Positions 43,922 through 52,930 of a stretch of 64,000 nucleotides of DNA are shown piece after piece. The notes under the pieces were generated by a model. It was given only the letters and a program-made list of their open reading frames with translations, had not been told where the DNA came from and did no database searches. Position numbers and translations under genes: made by a program. Where the stretch lies: positions 918,303 through 982,302 of the forward strand of contig JAZAYU010000061.1 of the NCBI GenBank assembly GCA_038501625.1. Direction: 5' to 3'. Source of the DNA: Corbicula japonica. Taxonomy: Eukaryota; Mollusca; Bivalvia; Venerida; Cyrenidae. The stretch's first letter is position 1, and each line of letters starts with the position of its first letter.

Positions 43922-44087
43922 GTCGGAACTAGAAAGAGAGGGTATAAAACCAGAAAACGTAGCCAAAGCCTTTCAGTCGGATCCAGGCAAGCGCGGGGGA
44001 AAGTCGGGAGAGAAAAGAAGGAATCCTATCCCGGTGAAAAGCCAAAAAGCGAAGAAAACCAAAAAGGATATTTTCGAAAACTTTTAA
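43827..44087 (+). CDS. Basic Lys-rich Polinton ORF fragment
   Basis: About 86 codons, no ATG, ending TAA four bases before the major capsid gene. Includes LTIRAVLPSEQTAAIAKSEL and a Lys/Arg-rich end (KAKKTKKDIFENF). Either the shifted C-terminal part of the minor capsid gene or an independent DNA-binding core protein that lost its start. Confidence 0.45.
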   Translation: MIPIEDSKTSRERKQLTIRAVLPSEQTAAIAKSELEREGIKPENVAKAFQSDPGKRGGKSGEKRRNPIPVKSQKAKKTKKDIFENF

Positions 44088-44091
44088 GACA

Positions 44092-44572
44092 ATGGCTATG
44101 TTCAACGAAGACGAGTTTAAGGAAGGAATTATTTCAGAACTAAATTTGTTTGAGCTTCCGCCGACTCAGACTAGTGTCGGCGATGTGTACTACGAAGAGA
44201 TTCGTCCCATGTCACAAGCATCCTCGGAGGGTCCATTTGAATTTAGAATCAGCGGACAAAACTCAATGGATTACTTGGACTTGAAAAATTCGCAGATTTA
44301 TGTGAAACTGAAAGTAGAAAAGGCGGATGGGACGGCACTAACGGATATAAAGGTCGAAAAAGTGGGTCCGGCCCACTTGTTTCTCCAAACTCTGTTTTCG
44401 TCAACAGAAGTTTCTCTGCAGAACAAATCAAGCATCACCTGCAACTACAATCCATACAGGGCGTATATCCAAACATTACTGAATAATGGCCAGAATGCGC
44501 TGAATTGTCAGGTGACAACTCAAGGCTGGTTCATGGATGATGCTGATAGTCCTGGTGTAACTGATCCAAACG
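44092..44572 (+). CDS. Major capsid gene exon 1
   Basis: 481 bases, exit phase 1 at a strong donor AACG/GTGAGT. If unspliced, the frame runs on to a stop at 44677-44679. Confidence 0.85.
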
Positions 44573-45944
44573 GTGAGTACTCACCATTTATTTTTTATGT
44601 TAAATTGCGCTATAATGCCAGTTCACTGCTCAATCAAATATTATTGTCAAATCCTTCTCTGAAATTAAGTTTTGGTTAATCTCAAATTTAACACTTGAAA
44701 TTTTAAAAAATTGCTTAATACAATGTAGTGAAAAATATTATTGTCAAATCCTCCTTTGAAAGAATTTTACAAGTTTGATTAAAAAGGTAAGCTCAAATAA
44801 ATATTTTGAATGTTTATTAACTGAAAAAATAGGCAACATATTATTTTGAAAATTAAATTTTTGTTTCATCTTTTTTACAGGCTCCAACAATGGTCTCTTT
44901 TTGCGTTCAAATTGGTTTGCCCTGTCAAAGACGATTGACTTACAGGGGCCTATCTTTCACGATTTGTTTTCGCTGGAGCGATACCTTTTAAATCAAGTTG
45001 ATGTGAACGTCAAACTCTACAGAAGTCCAGACAACTTTGCTCTGCTAGCCGCTGATTCATCTACCGATTACAAGATCGAAATCGAGGACATCTACATCTT
45101 GGCTAGAAAAATAAGAGTGACACCGGGTGTGCTTTTTGGGCATTCGAAAATGTTGGAAAAACACAATGCCTTGTACCCCTATACTAAGGTGGAGTGTCGG
45201 TCGCAGAGTATCGCTACGGGCAGCACATCATTTAACTGGGAAAACCTCTTCCAAGGCAAAAGACCGAATAAAGTTATTATCGGCTTTGTTAAGAGCAAAG
45301 CCTTGAACGGAGATTATACAACCAATTCCTTCAACTTTGAAAATTGCGGGATTCAGCATCTTGCTCTCTATTCGGACGGATTACCAGTGGGTGGTCAGCC
45401 TCTCAAGTTAGACTTTACTAATGGAGCAAAGGTCATACGTAGTTTCACCAACTTGCTATTGTATGCTGGAAAATGGAGGCGCAATGAAGGCAATGCACTG
45501 GACAGAAACCATTTTATAAGCGGCTCCACACTCTTCGCCTTCCAGTTAGAGCCTGAATTTTTCCACCACGGACAGTACCTAACCTTAATGAAGTACGGCA
45601 ATGTGAGACTGGAAGTGCAGTTCAAAACGAGCTTGACCGGTAAGTTAGCTAATTTCGCAACATAGTTATCAGCGATAATTGGTAATATAAATAGAGCTCA
45701 CACTCATTTTAACGTTCTATGCATGTTGTTTGTTTTAATTTTGTTCGACAGTTTGTAATTGTTTTCAATCTAATACTGTTCTTATGGCTTTGTTAATACG
45801 AATATTCAAATAATGCGCATGTATTAACACATACTGAAGATATTCTTTAACGTTATTTCAGAGCCCGTGAGTTGTTTGGTGTACAGTGAGGGTCCGGGAC
45901 ATTTAGAAATTAACCAGGAGAGAGACGTCATATTTTCAACATGA
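44092..45944 (+). CDS. Polinton major capsid protein, three exons (440 residues)
   Basis: Exons 44092-44572, 44881-45639 and 45862-45944 have GT/AG borders (AACG/GTGAGT, TTTTTTACAG, ACCG/GTAAGT, TTATTTCAG) and consistent phases, giving 440 residues. Beta-rich, with SELNLFELPPTQTSVGDVYY near the start, FEFRISGQNSMDYLDLKNSQ, and TTSFNWENLFQGKRP-like stretches in the second half (TSFNWENLFQGKRPNKVIIG). Length and landmarks fit the double-jelly-roll capsid of Polintons. The capsid gene carrying two host-type introns implies expression in the nucleus. The last codons overlap the protease start as ATGA. Both spliced and unspliced reading frames are free of lesions, so this gene looks intact. Confidence 0.85.
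44881..45639 (+). CDS. Major capsid gene exon 2
   Basis: 759 bases after a T-rich acceptor ending 44880. Donor ACCG/GTAAGT. Carries most of the second jelly roll, e.g. YSDGLPVGGQPLKLDF and LFAFQLEPEFFHHGQYLTLM. Confidence 0.85.
45862..45944 (+). CDS. Major capsid gene exon 3
   Basis: 83 bases, acceptor GTTATTTCAG. Encodes PVSCLVYSEGPGHLEINQER and the last residues; stop TGA 45942-45944. Overlaps the protease ATG by four bases. Confidence 0.8.
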
Positions 45945-46438
45945 ACACTTCTCATTTAGAATGTATCATAAAATGCGATCCGATCTTACATGAAAAAGTC
46001 GCCGGCGTGTTTGCGGCTGACCGAATCCTAAATGTGCGAAAACATACTAACTACAGATTAATTGTCAACACTGACCCCCATAATAAACCGGGTTCCCACT
46101 GGGTTGCCATATATGGCGATGGTGACGGTCATACGGAGTTCTTTGACAGTTACGGCAAGCCTCCGCGGGAAAACAGCAATATTGTTGCACAGTGGATTGA
46201 CAAGATGGCTAAAACCGTCATATATAACGGTGTTCAAATTCAAAGTGATAAATCTGCTGTGTGCGGACAATATTGCGTACTATTTCTGCGTTATAGACTG
46301 TTGGGATACAATATCGAAGACTTTGTGAACCTTTTCGATCCCCGGAATACGACTGGAAATGATCTTTATGTGTACCGCGTTACTTCTGTTGCCAGTGTAT
46401 CAATGCGTTTAATCAGATGTCTCATCCTTTCCGTATGA
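45941..46438 (+). CDS. Polinton cysteine protease (adenain/Ulp1-like)
   Basis: 165 residues. Catalytic pattern His in GSHWVAIY (about residue 53), Asp/Glu region HTEFFDSYG and Cys in AVCGQYCVLFLRYR (about residue 111), the order of adenovirus-type proteases. It would process capsid proteins. The last 25 residues (after DLYVYR) do not look like the family, so the C-terminus may be frameshifted there or continue through a further exon. Start overlaps the capsid stop. Confidence 0.8.
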   Translation: MNTSHLECIIKCDPILHEKVAGVFAADRILNVRKHTNYRLIVNTDPHNKPGSHWVAIYGDGDGHTEFFDSYGKPPRENSNIVAQWIDKMAKTVIYNGVQIQSDKSAVCGQYCVLFLRYRLLGYNIEDFVNLFDPRNTTGNDLYVYRVTSVASVSMRLIRCLILSV

Positions 46439-47012
46439 ATTCAGTCTGAATATTATATATATACATTTTAATAGCTGATGTTTTGTATGCTAAGTGTTTA
46501 AAGGAAACTGAACTTTTCTTATTCAAGTAAAAATGTGTGTGCGCGTGTTTGTATATTTGTACATATTATTAAAAATATATTCACTTGTATTTAAGCACTA
46601 ATGCGTGTGTAATATTGTACGATAGAATTGTATTTCTGATGAAAACAAAACAAAAATGTAGAGCAGTTTAATCAATGTTGTTTTTACTGAATATATGACA
46701 AGCTGTGAATCAAAAATAAACAACAAGAACAAAACATAGAACGAGAAAGTGTGCCGAAGCTTATATTAATATTAGTTTTCTTTCTTCAAATTCGCCAAAA
46801 ACACGAGGATTTAATCTGTTAAGGCATAAATAATGACGAAACATTTATGGCAGTTACATATTTACTACACAAAAGAATTTTACAACATTGAAATGTTTAC
46901 TGGATACAATATAACACCGACATTAATATTAAATGATAGACAGAATATATAAATTGTACGTTGTTAAATCCATCTTTTTGTTAAGTATTATTCCAAAAAC
47001 ACAATAAACATC
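46439..47012. other. Gene-free spacer
   Basis: AT-rich sequence between the plus-strand protease and the minus-strand ORFs, so both transcription units end here. Several AATAAA and TTTATT strings; nothing else recognised. Confidence 0.5.
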
Positions 47013-47405
47013 TTAATCTAGTCTGTGCTGTAAACGAAATAGCTGCATTGTCATTCGAATCATTTTGGACTTCCAAGCTGCTGACTTCATGTCCGTTTCA
47101 CGCCAGTCGCGACAATAGAGTTTGAGTCTATATAATCCCAAAATGATGGAATAATCTTCTTCTAAATGCGAAATAGAATGTTCCCAGTTTCTCAATATTT
47201 CGTTTTCGTCCACTTTGAGTAGAATGTCTTCAAAGTATAAATTCCACTGCTCCGTTTTAGTTAATGTCAAACATGAGTGATCCATCTGCGAAAGACTGTT
47301 TGTGACGCATCCGATACAATTTTTGCTGAATACTCCGCTCATTTTCTCAAGAATCGCCTTAGCGTAGAAAAAGTCAAAATAAGACTCCAGTAAGCAAACA
47401 TCCAT
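47013..47405 (-). CDS. Polinton-associated ORF with Cys/His cluster
   Basis: 130 residues, intact, start MDVCLLESYFDFFYAKAILE. A cluster NCIGCVTNSLSQMDHSCLTL looks like a possible metal site. The second half is helical and rich in Trp/Arg. I recall ORFs with this C-x2-C...SQ..H.C pattern in molluscan Polintons, but know no function. Transcribed opposite to the capsid genes, 22 bases behind the next ORF on its strand. Confidence 0.55.
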   Translation of the reverse strand: MDVCLLESYFDFFYAKAILEKMSGVFSKNCIGCVTNSLSQMDHSCLTLTKTEQWNLYFEDILLKVDENEILRNWEHSISHLEEDYSIILGLYRLKLYCRDWRETDMKSAAWKSKMIRMTMQLFRLQHRLD

Positions 47406-47427
47406 AATTATGGTCGATCTGCGTAGC

Positions 47428-47955
47428 TTAAATCACGAGTTTTCCATTGTACAGTTTAAGTTCTTTCCAGTAGGTACGAGCCTCTGTTACGGCAATGTCT
47501 ATGCTGGATGAAAGCTGTTTTAAGCTTAACCACTGTAACAGACTGAGGTCAACGCCAATAATGGTAGCTGTTCCGTTAACAAACTTTCTTATATCCAGAA
47601 ATACGTATCCAGCTTGGTTACATACTGTCGCGTAGAGGCTTTCTTGTAAATAAAACTGCTTCACATACAGGCATTCCGTTTGGTTCAAGTTAGGTTTCAC
47701 ACCACCGTCGCTAACAGGTAAAGTGCAGTCCCGTTGTGACAATATAACAACTCCGGGTACGGCGCAAGTTGTAATCAAAACCAAAACTCCAATCCATTTG
47801 ATAATTGTAAAGTGAAATCGAATGTTTTTGTCTTTAAAAGCTAACTCTTCCGCTAGCGTGAACACTTCCGACGTGTTTGGTTCACAAATCATGCTCATGG
47901 TTCCGTCATTGTGCTCACTGGACTCCTCTTCTTGCGGCAACCTTTTAATGCTCAT
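47428..47955 (-). CDS. Single-pass membrane protein of the Polinton accessory block
   Basis: 175 residues. Polar acidic N-terminus of about 50 residues, then one membrane segment IKWIGVLVLITTCAVPGVVI (about residues 52-73), then about 100 residues with three Cys and several N-glycosylation sequons (NQT, NGT). Topology would be type II. No fusion peptide or known domain recognised. Its place beside a capsid-coding module suggests a virion- or membrane-associated role; this is inference. Confidence 0.55.
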   Translation of the reverse strand: MSIKRLPQEEESSEHNDGTMSMICEPNTSEVFTLAEELAFKDKNIRFHFTIIKWIGVLVLITTCAVPGVVILSQRDCTLPVSDGGVKPNLNQTECLYVKQFYLQESLYATVCNQAGYVFLDIRKFVNGTATIIGVDLSLLQWLSLKQLSSSIDIAVTEARTYWKELKLYNGKLVI

Positions 47956-48011
47956 GGTTTCTTCTTTTAAGGTGAACCCAAGTCTATGTCCAAACTGAGA
48001 ATGTGACTTAT

Positions 48012-48224
48012 TTAATAATGTCTTCTAGTTTTATAGGTTACTTTAGTTAACTTATTGTACAGCAAATGACTGGCAAAACACCTGAACCGTTTGCTGTAAA
48101 ACATCAGGTAGAATATGATTGGATAAAACTCAGCACACGTAAGGCAATATGGCCACGTAGGTGAACATTTTTCACAGTGATACAGATTCTCAACTTGAAT
48201 GATGTTGGTGGTAATCCTTGTCAA
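48012..48224 (-). CDS. Small Cys-rich ORF, possibly broken
   Basis: About 70 codons with a CEKCSPTWPYCLTC cluster and a hydrophobic FYPIIFYLMFY stretch. No ATG in this frame. An ATG at 48248-48250 (minus strand) opens another frame that ends after 20 codons, so a one-base frame change near the 5' end is plausible. The LTR array starts 13 bases beyond that ATG. Confidence 0.35.
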   Translation of the reverse strand: MTRITTNIIQVENLYHCEKCSPTWPYCLTCAEFYPIIFYLMFYSKRFRCFASHLLYNKLTKVTYKTRRHY

Positions 48225-48262
48225 TAAATCCTCGAAAATTATCCTCAGTCATTGAAATGTAG

Positions 48263-49421
48263 TGTAGCACACGCTCCTTGCATATATATTTGTGTAACAC
48301 ATGCTCATTGTGTGTTCGACATTTTCGTTATTTTTCAAGTTTGTTTCGGTAAACATGAAAACATTGCAGTCAATTACGGAATAAGACATCGTAAATTTCT
48401 AAGATTTTTCGTAAATATATTTAAATCGGTTGCAAACCTTGACGTTTATATCCAAGATGATCCTATTTGATCGATAGAGTTCACGTAATTTGATAATTGT
48501 CGTAAACATTTTTAAATCACGTTTAGTCAAAATGTCCGCCATAGATTCAGCTGCTGGCTGTCGCGTATTACGTCATCAATAATTGTGAATTTTGTCATAG
48601 GTAATGCGTGGGCGTTCTTTGTTTATAAACAAACGCACATTATAAACTTTTGGACAGCGAGCATTTAAAAACATTTTTACTGGTAATCAACAGAACAGAA
48701 AGATGTCATACCAGAGGTAATTGTTGTAAATATGTTTAATTATTTGATTCCTAGTCAAATATCCCGTCAATCCATTCATTATTAATAAATTCTGCCAGGT
48801 TTTCTGCCGGACCGGCGGAAATCCGCTTGTAAACTTCTGCAGTTTTCTGCCGACGTGAATGACGTCATAGGTAATTTACGCCGAATTCTGCTGTTTTCCG
48901 CCGTTGTTGGCAGAATTCGTTCCCACTATAAATACCCCAGTTTTTCTTAGTCAGGGGAGATCAGAAATAGCAATAGTTTGAGCCATCAGGGATTTTTGCC
49001 TTTTGAAATAAATATTGCATTGATATTGGATATCAAGGTAATTTGATAAAGGTGCATAACTGATTTAGAATCAAATGCATAGTTGAACTGATAATTATCT
49101 AATTGCTATTATTGACATAGAACTGGATACTTATAGATCTCAGTGTATTGATAACTGAATGCTATTGCTGATGTAGTAATGAGTTCTTATGGATCCAACT
49201 GTAATGACAATTGAACACTATTGCTGATTTAGATTTGATGTAGATTGAACTGATAACTGAATACCGTATTAAACTGAATTTCGTTTGAAACTTGAAAGTG
49301 AATCTGGTTTTTACTTATCCCTGTAGTGAGCTCAATTAGATGCTCTAAAATTATGTCGCGGCCTGCCATCTGAAGATAAAAACGCTACCACATTTGAGAC
49401 ATATAAACTAAGGTCGCCACA
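48263..49421 (+). repeat. LTR 1
   Basis: About 1159 bases, starts TGTAGCACACG and ends GGTCGCCACA, so it has TGT...ACA ends. Contains a TATA box TATAAATA at 48927-48934 and a polyadenylation signal AATAAA at 49007-49012, which place the U3/R/U5 parts. Differs from LTR2 at only a handful of positions (e.g. the GATCCTATTTGATCG region and AAGATTTTTC/AAGATCTTTC). The left flank GAAATGTAG is Polinton-side DNA. Confidence 0.9.
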
Positions 49422-49431
49422 TAGTTTTCTG

Positions 49432-52400
49432 GTGGCAGCGGTGGGATATAAGACCTCACCTTGTGAAATAGGGCTAAATAAAAATGTAATAATACCTGAG
49501 CACCTTGAAGACTTGTATTCTAAGTCATGTGAGGGCAAAACAAACAAGCAGAAAGGTCAATTAGCAGAATTGTTAATAGAATTTCAAGAGGTGTTTTCTA
49601 AAAATGAGAACGACATTGGGAAAACAAATCTGGGTGAACATGTTATTGATACAGGGGACGCAAAACCTATTAAACAACCATTCAGACGTGTTCCTCTAGC
49701 ATATGCACTGGAAGAGAAAAATGCAATTGACAAAATGCTTAAACAAGGTATAATTAGACCTTCAGATAGCCCATGGGCAAGCCCACTTTTACTGACTAAA
49801 AAGAAGAATGGGTCAATCAGACCATGCATTGACTATAGAAGATTAAATAAAGTAACCAAAGTTGACGCATTTCCTATACCCAAGGTTGATGAGTGCATTG
49901 ATGCTGTTTCAGGTTCTACTGTCTTCAGTACACTAGATCTCATATCAGGTTACCATCAAGTTCCAGTTAAAACTACAGACATTCCAAAAACGGCTTTCTC
50001 ATCAAAGTATGGGCATTATGAATTCCTTTTTACCCCCTTTGGGATGACCAATAGTGGAGCAACTTTCCAACGTGTCATGGAACTTGCTCTTAAGGGCCTG
50101 CAATGGAACACATGCATTATTTACATTGATGACATAGTCATATTTGCAAAGTCATTTGATGAAAACATTGAACGTCTAAGGATAGTACTACAAAGATTTA
50201 GAGAGGCAGGTCTAAAGCTCAAACCAAAGAAATGTGAGCTGGCAAAACCCGAAGTCACTTTCTTAGGCTACAAAGTTAATGCACTAGGCATCAGACCTGA
50301 CCCAGTTAACATAGCGAAGGTTTTGCAATGGCCCATTCCATCAAATGTCACAGAAGTTAGGCAATTCCTAGGCCTTGCTAGTTACTATCGCAAAAGTGTA
50401 CGCAATTTTAGTTCAATTGCTAAACCTCTAAACGATCTCACTAAAAATGAAAGTAAACTTGTCTGGACTGATGAATGTCAGACAGCATTTAATACCCTTA
50501 AAGGCGCACTCACAAGTCCTGAAATTATGGCACTGCCACAAGACAAAGGCGATTTCATATTAGATGTTGACGCTTGCGACTTTGGTATAGGAGCAGTCTT
50601 ATCTCAAATACAAAATGGTAAAGAGAAAGTAATCTCCTATGCAAGCAGGTCACTTAACGGGGCAGAACAGAACAATTGTGTTACAGAAAGGGAACTGTTG
50701 GCTATTCGGTATTTTACTGAATATTTCAGACACTATCTGTTAGGCAGAGAATTTAAGATTAGATCAGACCATCTAGCACTCAAGTTTTTGTTCAGTTTTA
50801 AAGCACCAAAAGGCCGCGTAGCCAGATGGCTTGAAATATTAACTGAATATAATTTCACCATTGAACATCGCAAAGGGTTAAAACATGGAAATGGAGATGC
50901 AATGTCAAGATGTCCAAACCCAAATGACTTTTCATGTGCTGACATAGACATGGAAGAATCTCTTAAATGCGGACCATGTAATAAATGTGTAAAGCGTGCA
51001 CAAGACATGGAATCTACTTTCATGTTCCAAAAATGTCAATATAAGGTTAATTCTACTATCAGACGGACTTTGACACATAGTATGGACAAAAGGTCACATA
51101 TAAACTCAATGGTAACCAACCTCGTAAGAAACGCGTATACAAACACATTATTGTTCTTCACAAGCCTTCTGTGCTTCTTTGGTACATTCATCATGTCATA
51201 CAAAACAATGCTTAGTTGTGTAACACTAGCTGTGTACACCACAATTATTGATACAATGCACAGAATCAATTTGAAATTGATGATAAACGATATTGTACCC
51301 AAGTATCTGTGCCGTTCAGTAACGACAAGATCAAACACTGAATTTGAAAGGAGTTATATCCCTTGGTCAAACAGCTTCAGTTATCAAGAAATTCAACAAA
51401 TGCAAAAATCAGACTGTGACCTTAGCAAGGTCATAGAGTGGAAAACTGAAGGAAAAATACCTTCAATTAAATGGGCTAATGGGTGTAGCCCGGCAGTTCG
51501 TCATTATATTATTGAGTGGGACTCATTAGAAATGAACAATAGGTTATTGTTCAGGAAATATGATAAAATTGATGGAACTGGTTCTTTTATGCAGTTTGTT
51601 GTACCCAAATGTTTACAAAATGAAATTATGCATCACATGCATAATGGTATACTTTCTGGCCATTTAGGTCAAAAGAAAACTAAGGAAAAAACCCTTCAAA
51701 AATATTATTGGTATGGGATTAAAGAGGACATTAATTTATGGGTCCTACAATGTGATAATTGTGGAGCAAACAAACCTCCATCAACAAATCCCAAGGCCCC
51801 TCTTGGCAGCATACCAGTGGGAGCACCTTTTGATAGACTATGTACAGACCTTCTTGGACCATTCCCTGTTACAAAACGTGGAAACCGTTATATTTTGGTA
51901 GTCACTGATCATTTCTCAAAATGGGTTGAAATTTTTGCAATACCAGACCAAAGTGCAGAAACTACTGCACGAACTATATTAAATGAGGTTATAGCACGTT
52001 ATGGTTCACCTCTCATTATCCACAGTGATAAGGGCACAAACTATGAAAGCAAAATTTTTAAAGAATTATGTCACTTACTGGAAATCAAGAAAACAAGAAC
52101 AACCACTCGAAATCCCAAATGCAATGGACAATCAGAAAGATTTATGAGAACACTAATAAGAATGATAAGAGCATATTTAACCACAGAACAATCAGACTGG
52201 GATTTAAACCTCGGGTGTCTCGCAGCTGCATATAGAGCAACGCCCAATGATACAACTAAATTAACCCCAAACCTCATAATGTTAGGTAGAAAAGTTCGTA
52301 TCCCAGCTGAAATAACTTTTGGTAGTGGCACATGTACACAAGAAAAAGTGTCATCATATGTAGAATATGTTGAAAAATTCAAAAGCAAATTACAGAAAGC

Positions 52401-52779
52401 ACACAAAATTTGTAGGGATCACCTTAACAACCACGCTAAAAGACAAAAAGAAAATTATGACACTTCAAAATCATTTAACAAGTATGAGAAAGGCGACATT
52501 GTTTGGTATCTGCAAAACCCCAAAAAAGACAATTTATGTCCAAAACTACAAATGCCCTACTGTGGCCCATTTCTCATTTCAAAGAAACTCAATAGTCAGA
52601 ACTACGAAATGCAAGTTTCAAAAAATAAGAAAACCGTCATTGTACACCATGACAAACTAAAACCATATACTGGTACAAATCCACCGAAATGGATTATACA
52701 ATCAAAATCAGAATTGCAAGTTACATGTAGTACAAATCGTTGTCAATGTATCAGGGATAGTGATGTTTTCCATTACTAA
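49432..52779 (+). CDS. pol: Ty3/gypsy-type pol polyprotein, unit 1 (open)
   Basis: About 1115 open codons. Reverse transcriptase: RPCIDYRRLN near residue 123 and catalytic YIDDIVIF near 235. RNase H: FILDVDACDFGIGAVL near 377 and TERELLAI. Then an unusual part with two hydrophobic segments, TLLFFTSLLCFFGTFIMSY and MLSCVTLAVYTTII (about 570-610). Integrase: HHMHNGILSGHLG and CDNCG (zinc site, about 735-775), LCTDLLGPF, HSDKGTNYE and GQSERFM (DD35E). GPY/F-like YCGPFLISKK near 1043. No aspartic protease and no gag precede RT, and the frame has no ATG before residue about 100; the first possible start is a GTG ten bases behind the LTR. Either translation starts by an unusual route or the copy descends from a 5'-deleted master. 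All three copies share this structure. Confidence 0.9.
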   Translation: MAAVGYKTSPCEIGLNKNVIIPEHLEDLYSKSCEGKTNKQKGQLAELLIEFQEVFSKNENDIGKTNLGEHVIDTGDAKPIKQPFRRVPLAYALEEKNAIDKMLKQGIIRPSDSPWASPLLLTKKKNGSIRPCIDYRRLNKVTKVDAFPIPKVDECIDAVSGSTVFSTLDLISGYHQVPVKTTDIPKTAFSSKYGHYEFLFTPFGMTNSGATFQRVMELALKGLQWNTCIIYIDDIVIFAKSFDENIERLRIVLQRFREAGLKLKPKKCELAKPEVTFLGYKVNALGIRPDPVNIAKVLQWPIPSNVTEVRQFLGLASYYRKSVRNFSSIAKPLNDLTKNESKLVWTDECQTAFNTLKGALTSPEIMALPQDKGDFILDVDACDFGIGAVLSQIQNGKEKVISYASRSLNGAEQNNCVTERELLAIRYFTEYFRHYLLGREFKIRSDHLALKFLFSFKAPKGRVARWLEILTEYNFTIEHRKGLKHGNGDAMSRCPNPNDFSCADIDMEESLKCGPCNKCVKRAQDMESTFMFQKCQYKVNSTIRRTLTHSMDKRSHINSMVTNLVRNAYTNTLLFFTSLLCFFGTFIMSYKTMLSCVTLAVYTTIIDTMHRINLKLMINDIVPKYLCRSVTTRSNTEFERSYIPWSNSFSYQEIQQMQKSDCDLSKVIEWKTEGKIPSIKWANGCSPAVRHYIIEWDSLEMNNRLLFRKYDKIDGTGSFMQFVVPKCLQNEIMHHMHNGILSGHLGQKKTKEKTLQKYYWYGIKEDINLWVLQCDNCGANKPPSTNPKAPLGSIPVGAPFDRLCTDLLGPFPVTKRGNRYILVVTDHFSKWVEIFAIPDQSAETTARTILNEVIARYGSPLIIHSDKGTNYESKIFKELCHLLEIKKTRTTTRNPKCNGQSERFMRTLIRMIRAYLTTEQSDWDLNLGCLAAAYRATPNDTTKLTPNLIMLGRKVRIPAEITFGSGTCTQEKVSSYVEYVEKFKSKLQKAHKICRDHLNNHAKRQKENYDTSKSFNKYEKGDIVWYLQNPKKDNLCPKLQMPYCGPFLISKKLNSQNYEMQVSKNKKTVIVHHDKLKPYTGTNPPKWIIQSKSELQVTCSTNRCQCIRDSDVFHY

Positions 52780-52930
52780 AGCATTGTTGTATAAAATTGA
52801 AGATGTTGTTGTTATCGTCTAACTTGGCAGATGTACCTAAAGTTTAAAGTATTTACCATATACCATGTTTACAAAATAGTCAATTTTTCGAGGTCATTGC
52901 TGACACATCGTTTGATTTCTTTTATACAGA

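Larger units (their letters stand above)
32640..48262. mobile_element. Polinton/Maverick element, partly decayed, right side cut by an LTR element
   Basis: Contains the diagnostic Polinton gene set: family-B protein-primed polymerase, FtsK/HerA-type packaging ATPase, retroviral-type integrase with chromodomain, minor and major capsid proteins and an adenain-like cysteine protease, all on the plus strand, then three small minus-strand ORFs. Polintons are 15-20-kb virus-like transposons that can in principle form capsids. The terminal inverted repeats were not found. On the right, the LTR array starts directly after the last ORF (48263) and probably inserted in or beside the element. A block at 36.4-40.4 kb is foreign to the usual gene order. 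Limits given are those of the recognised genes. Confidence 0.85.

Noticed and set aside
49332..49547. Minus-strand ORF at the LTR/pol border, repeated in all three units
   Set aside because: Antisense shadow of LTR end and pol; no independent motif.
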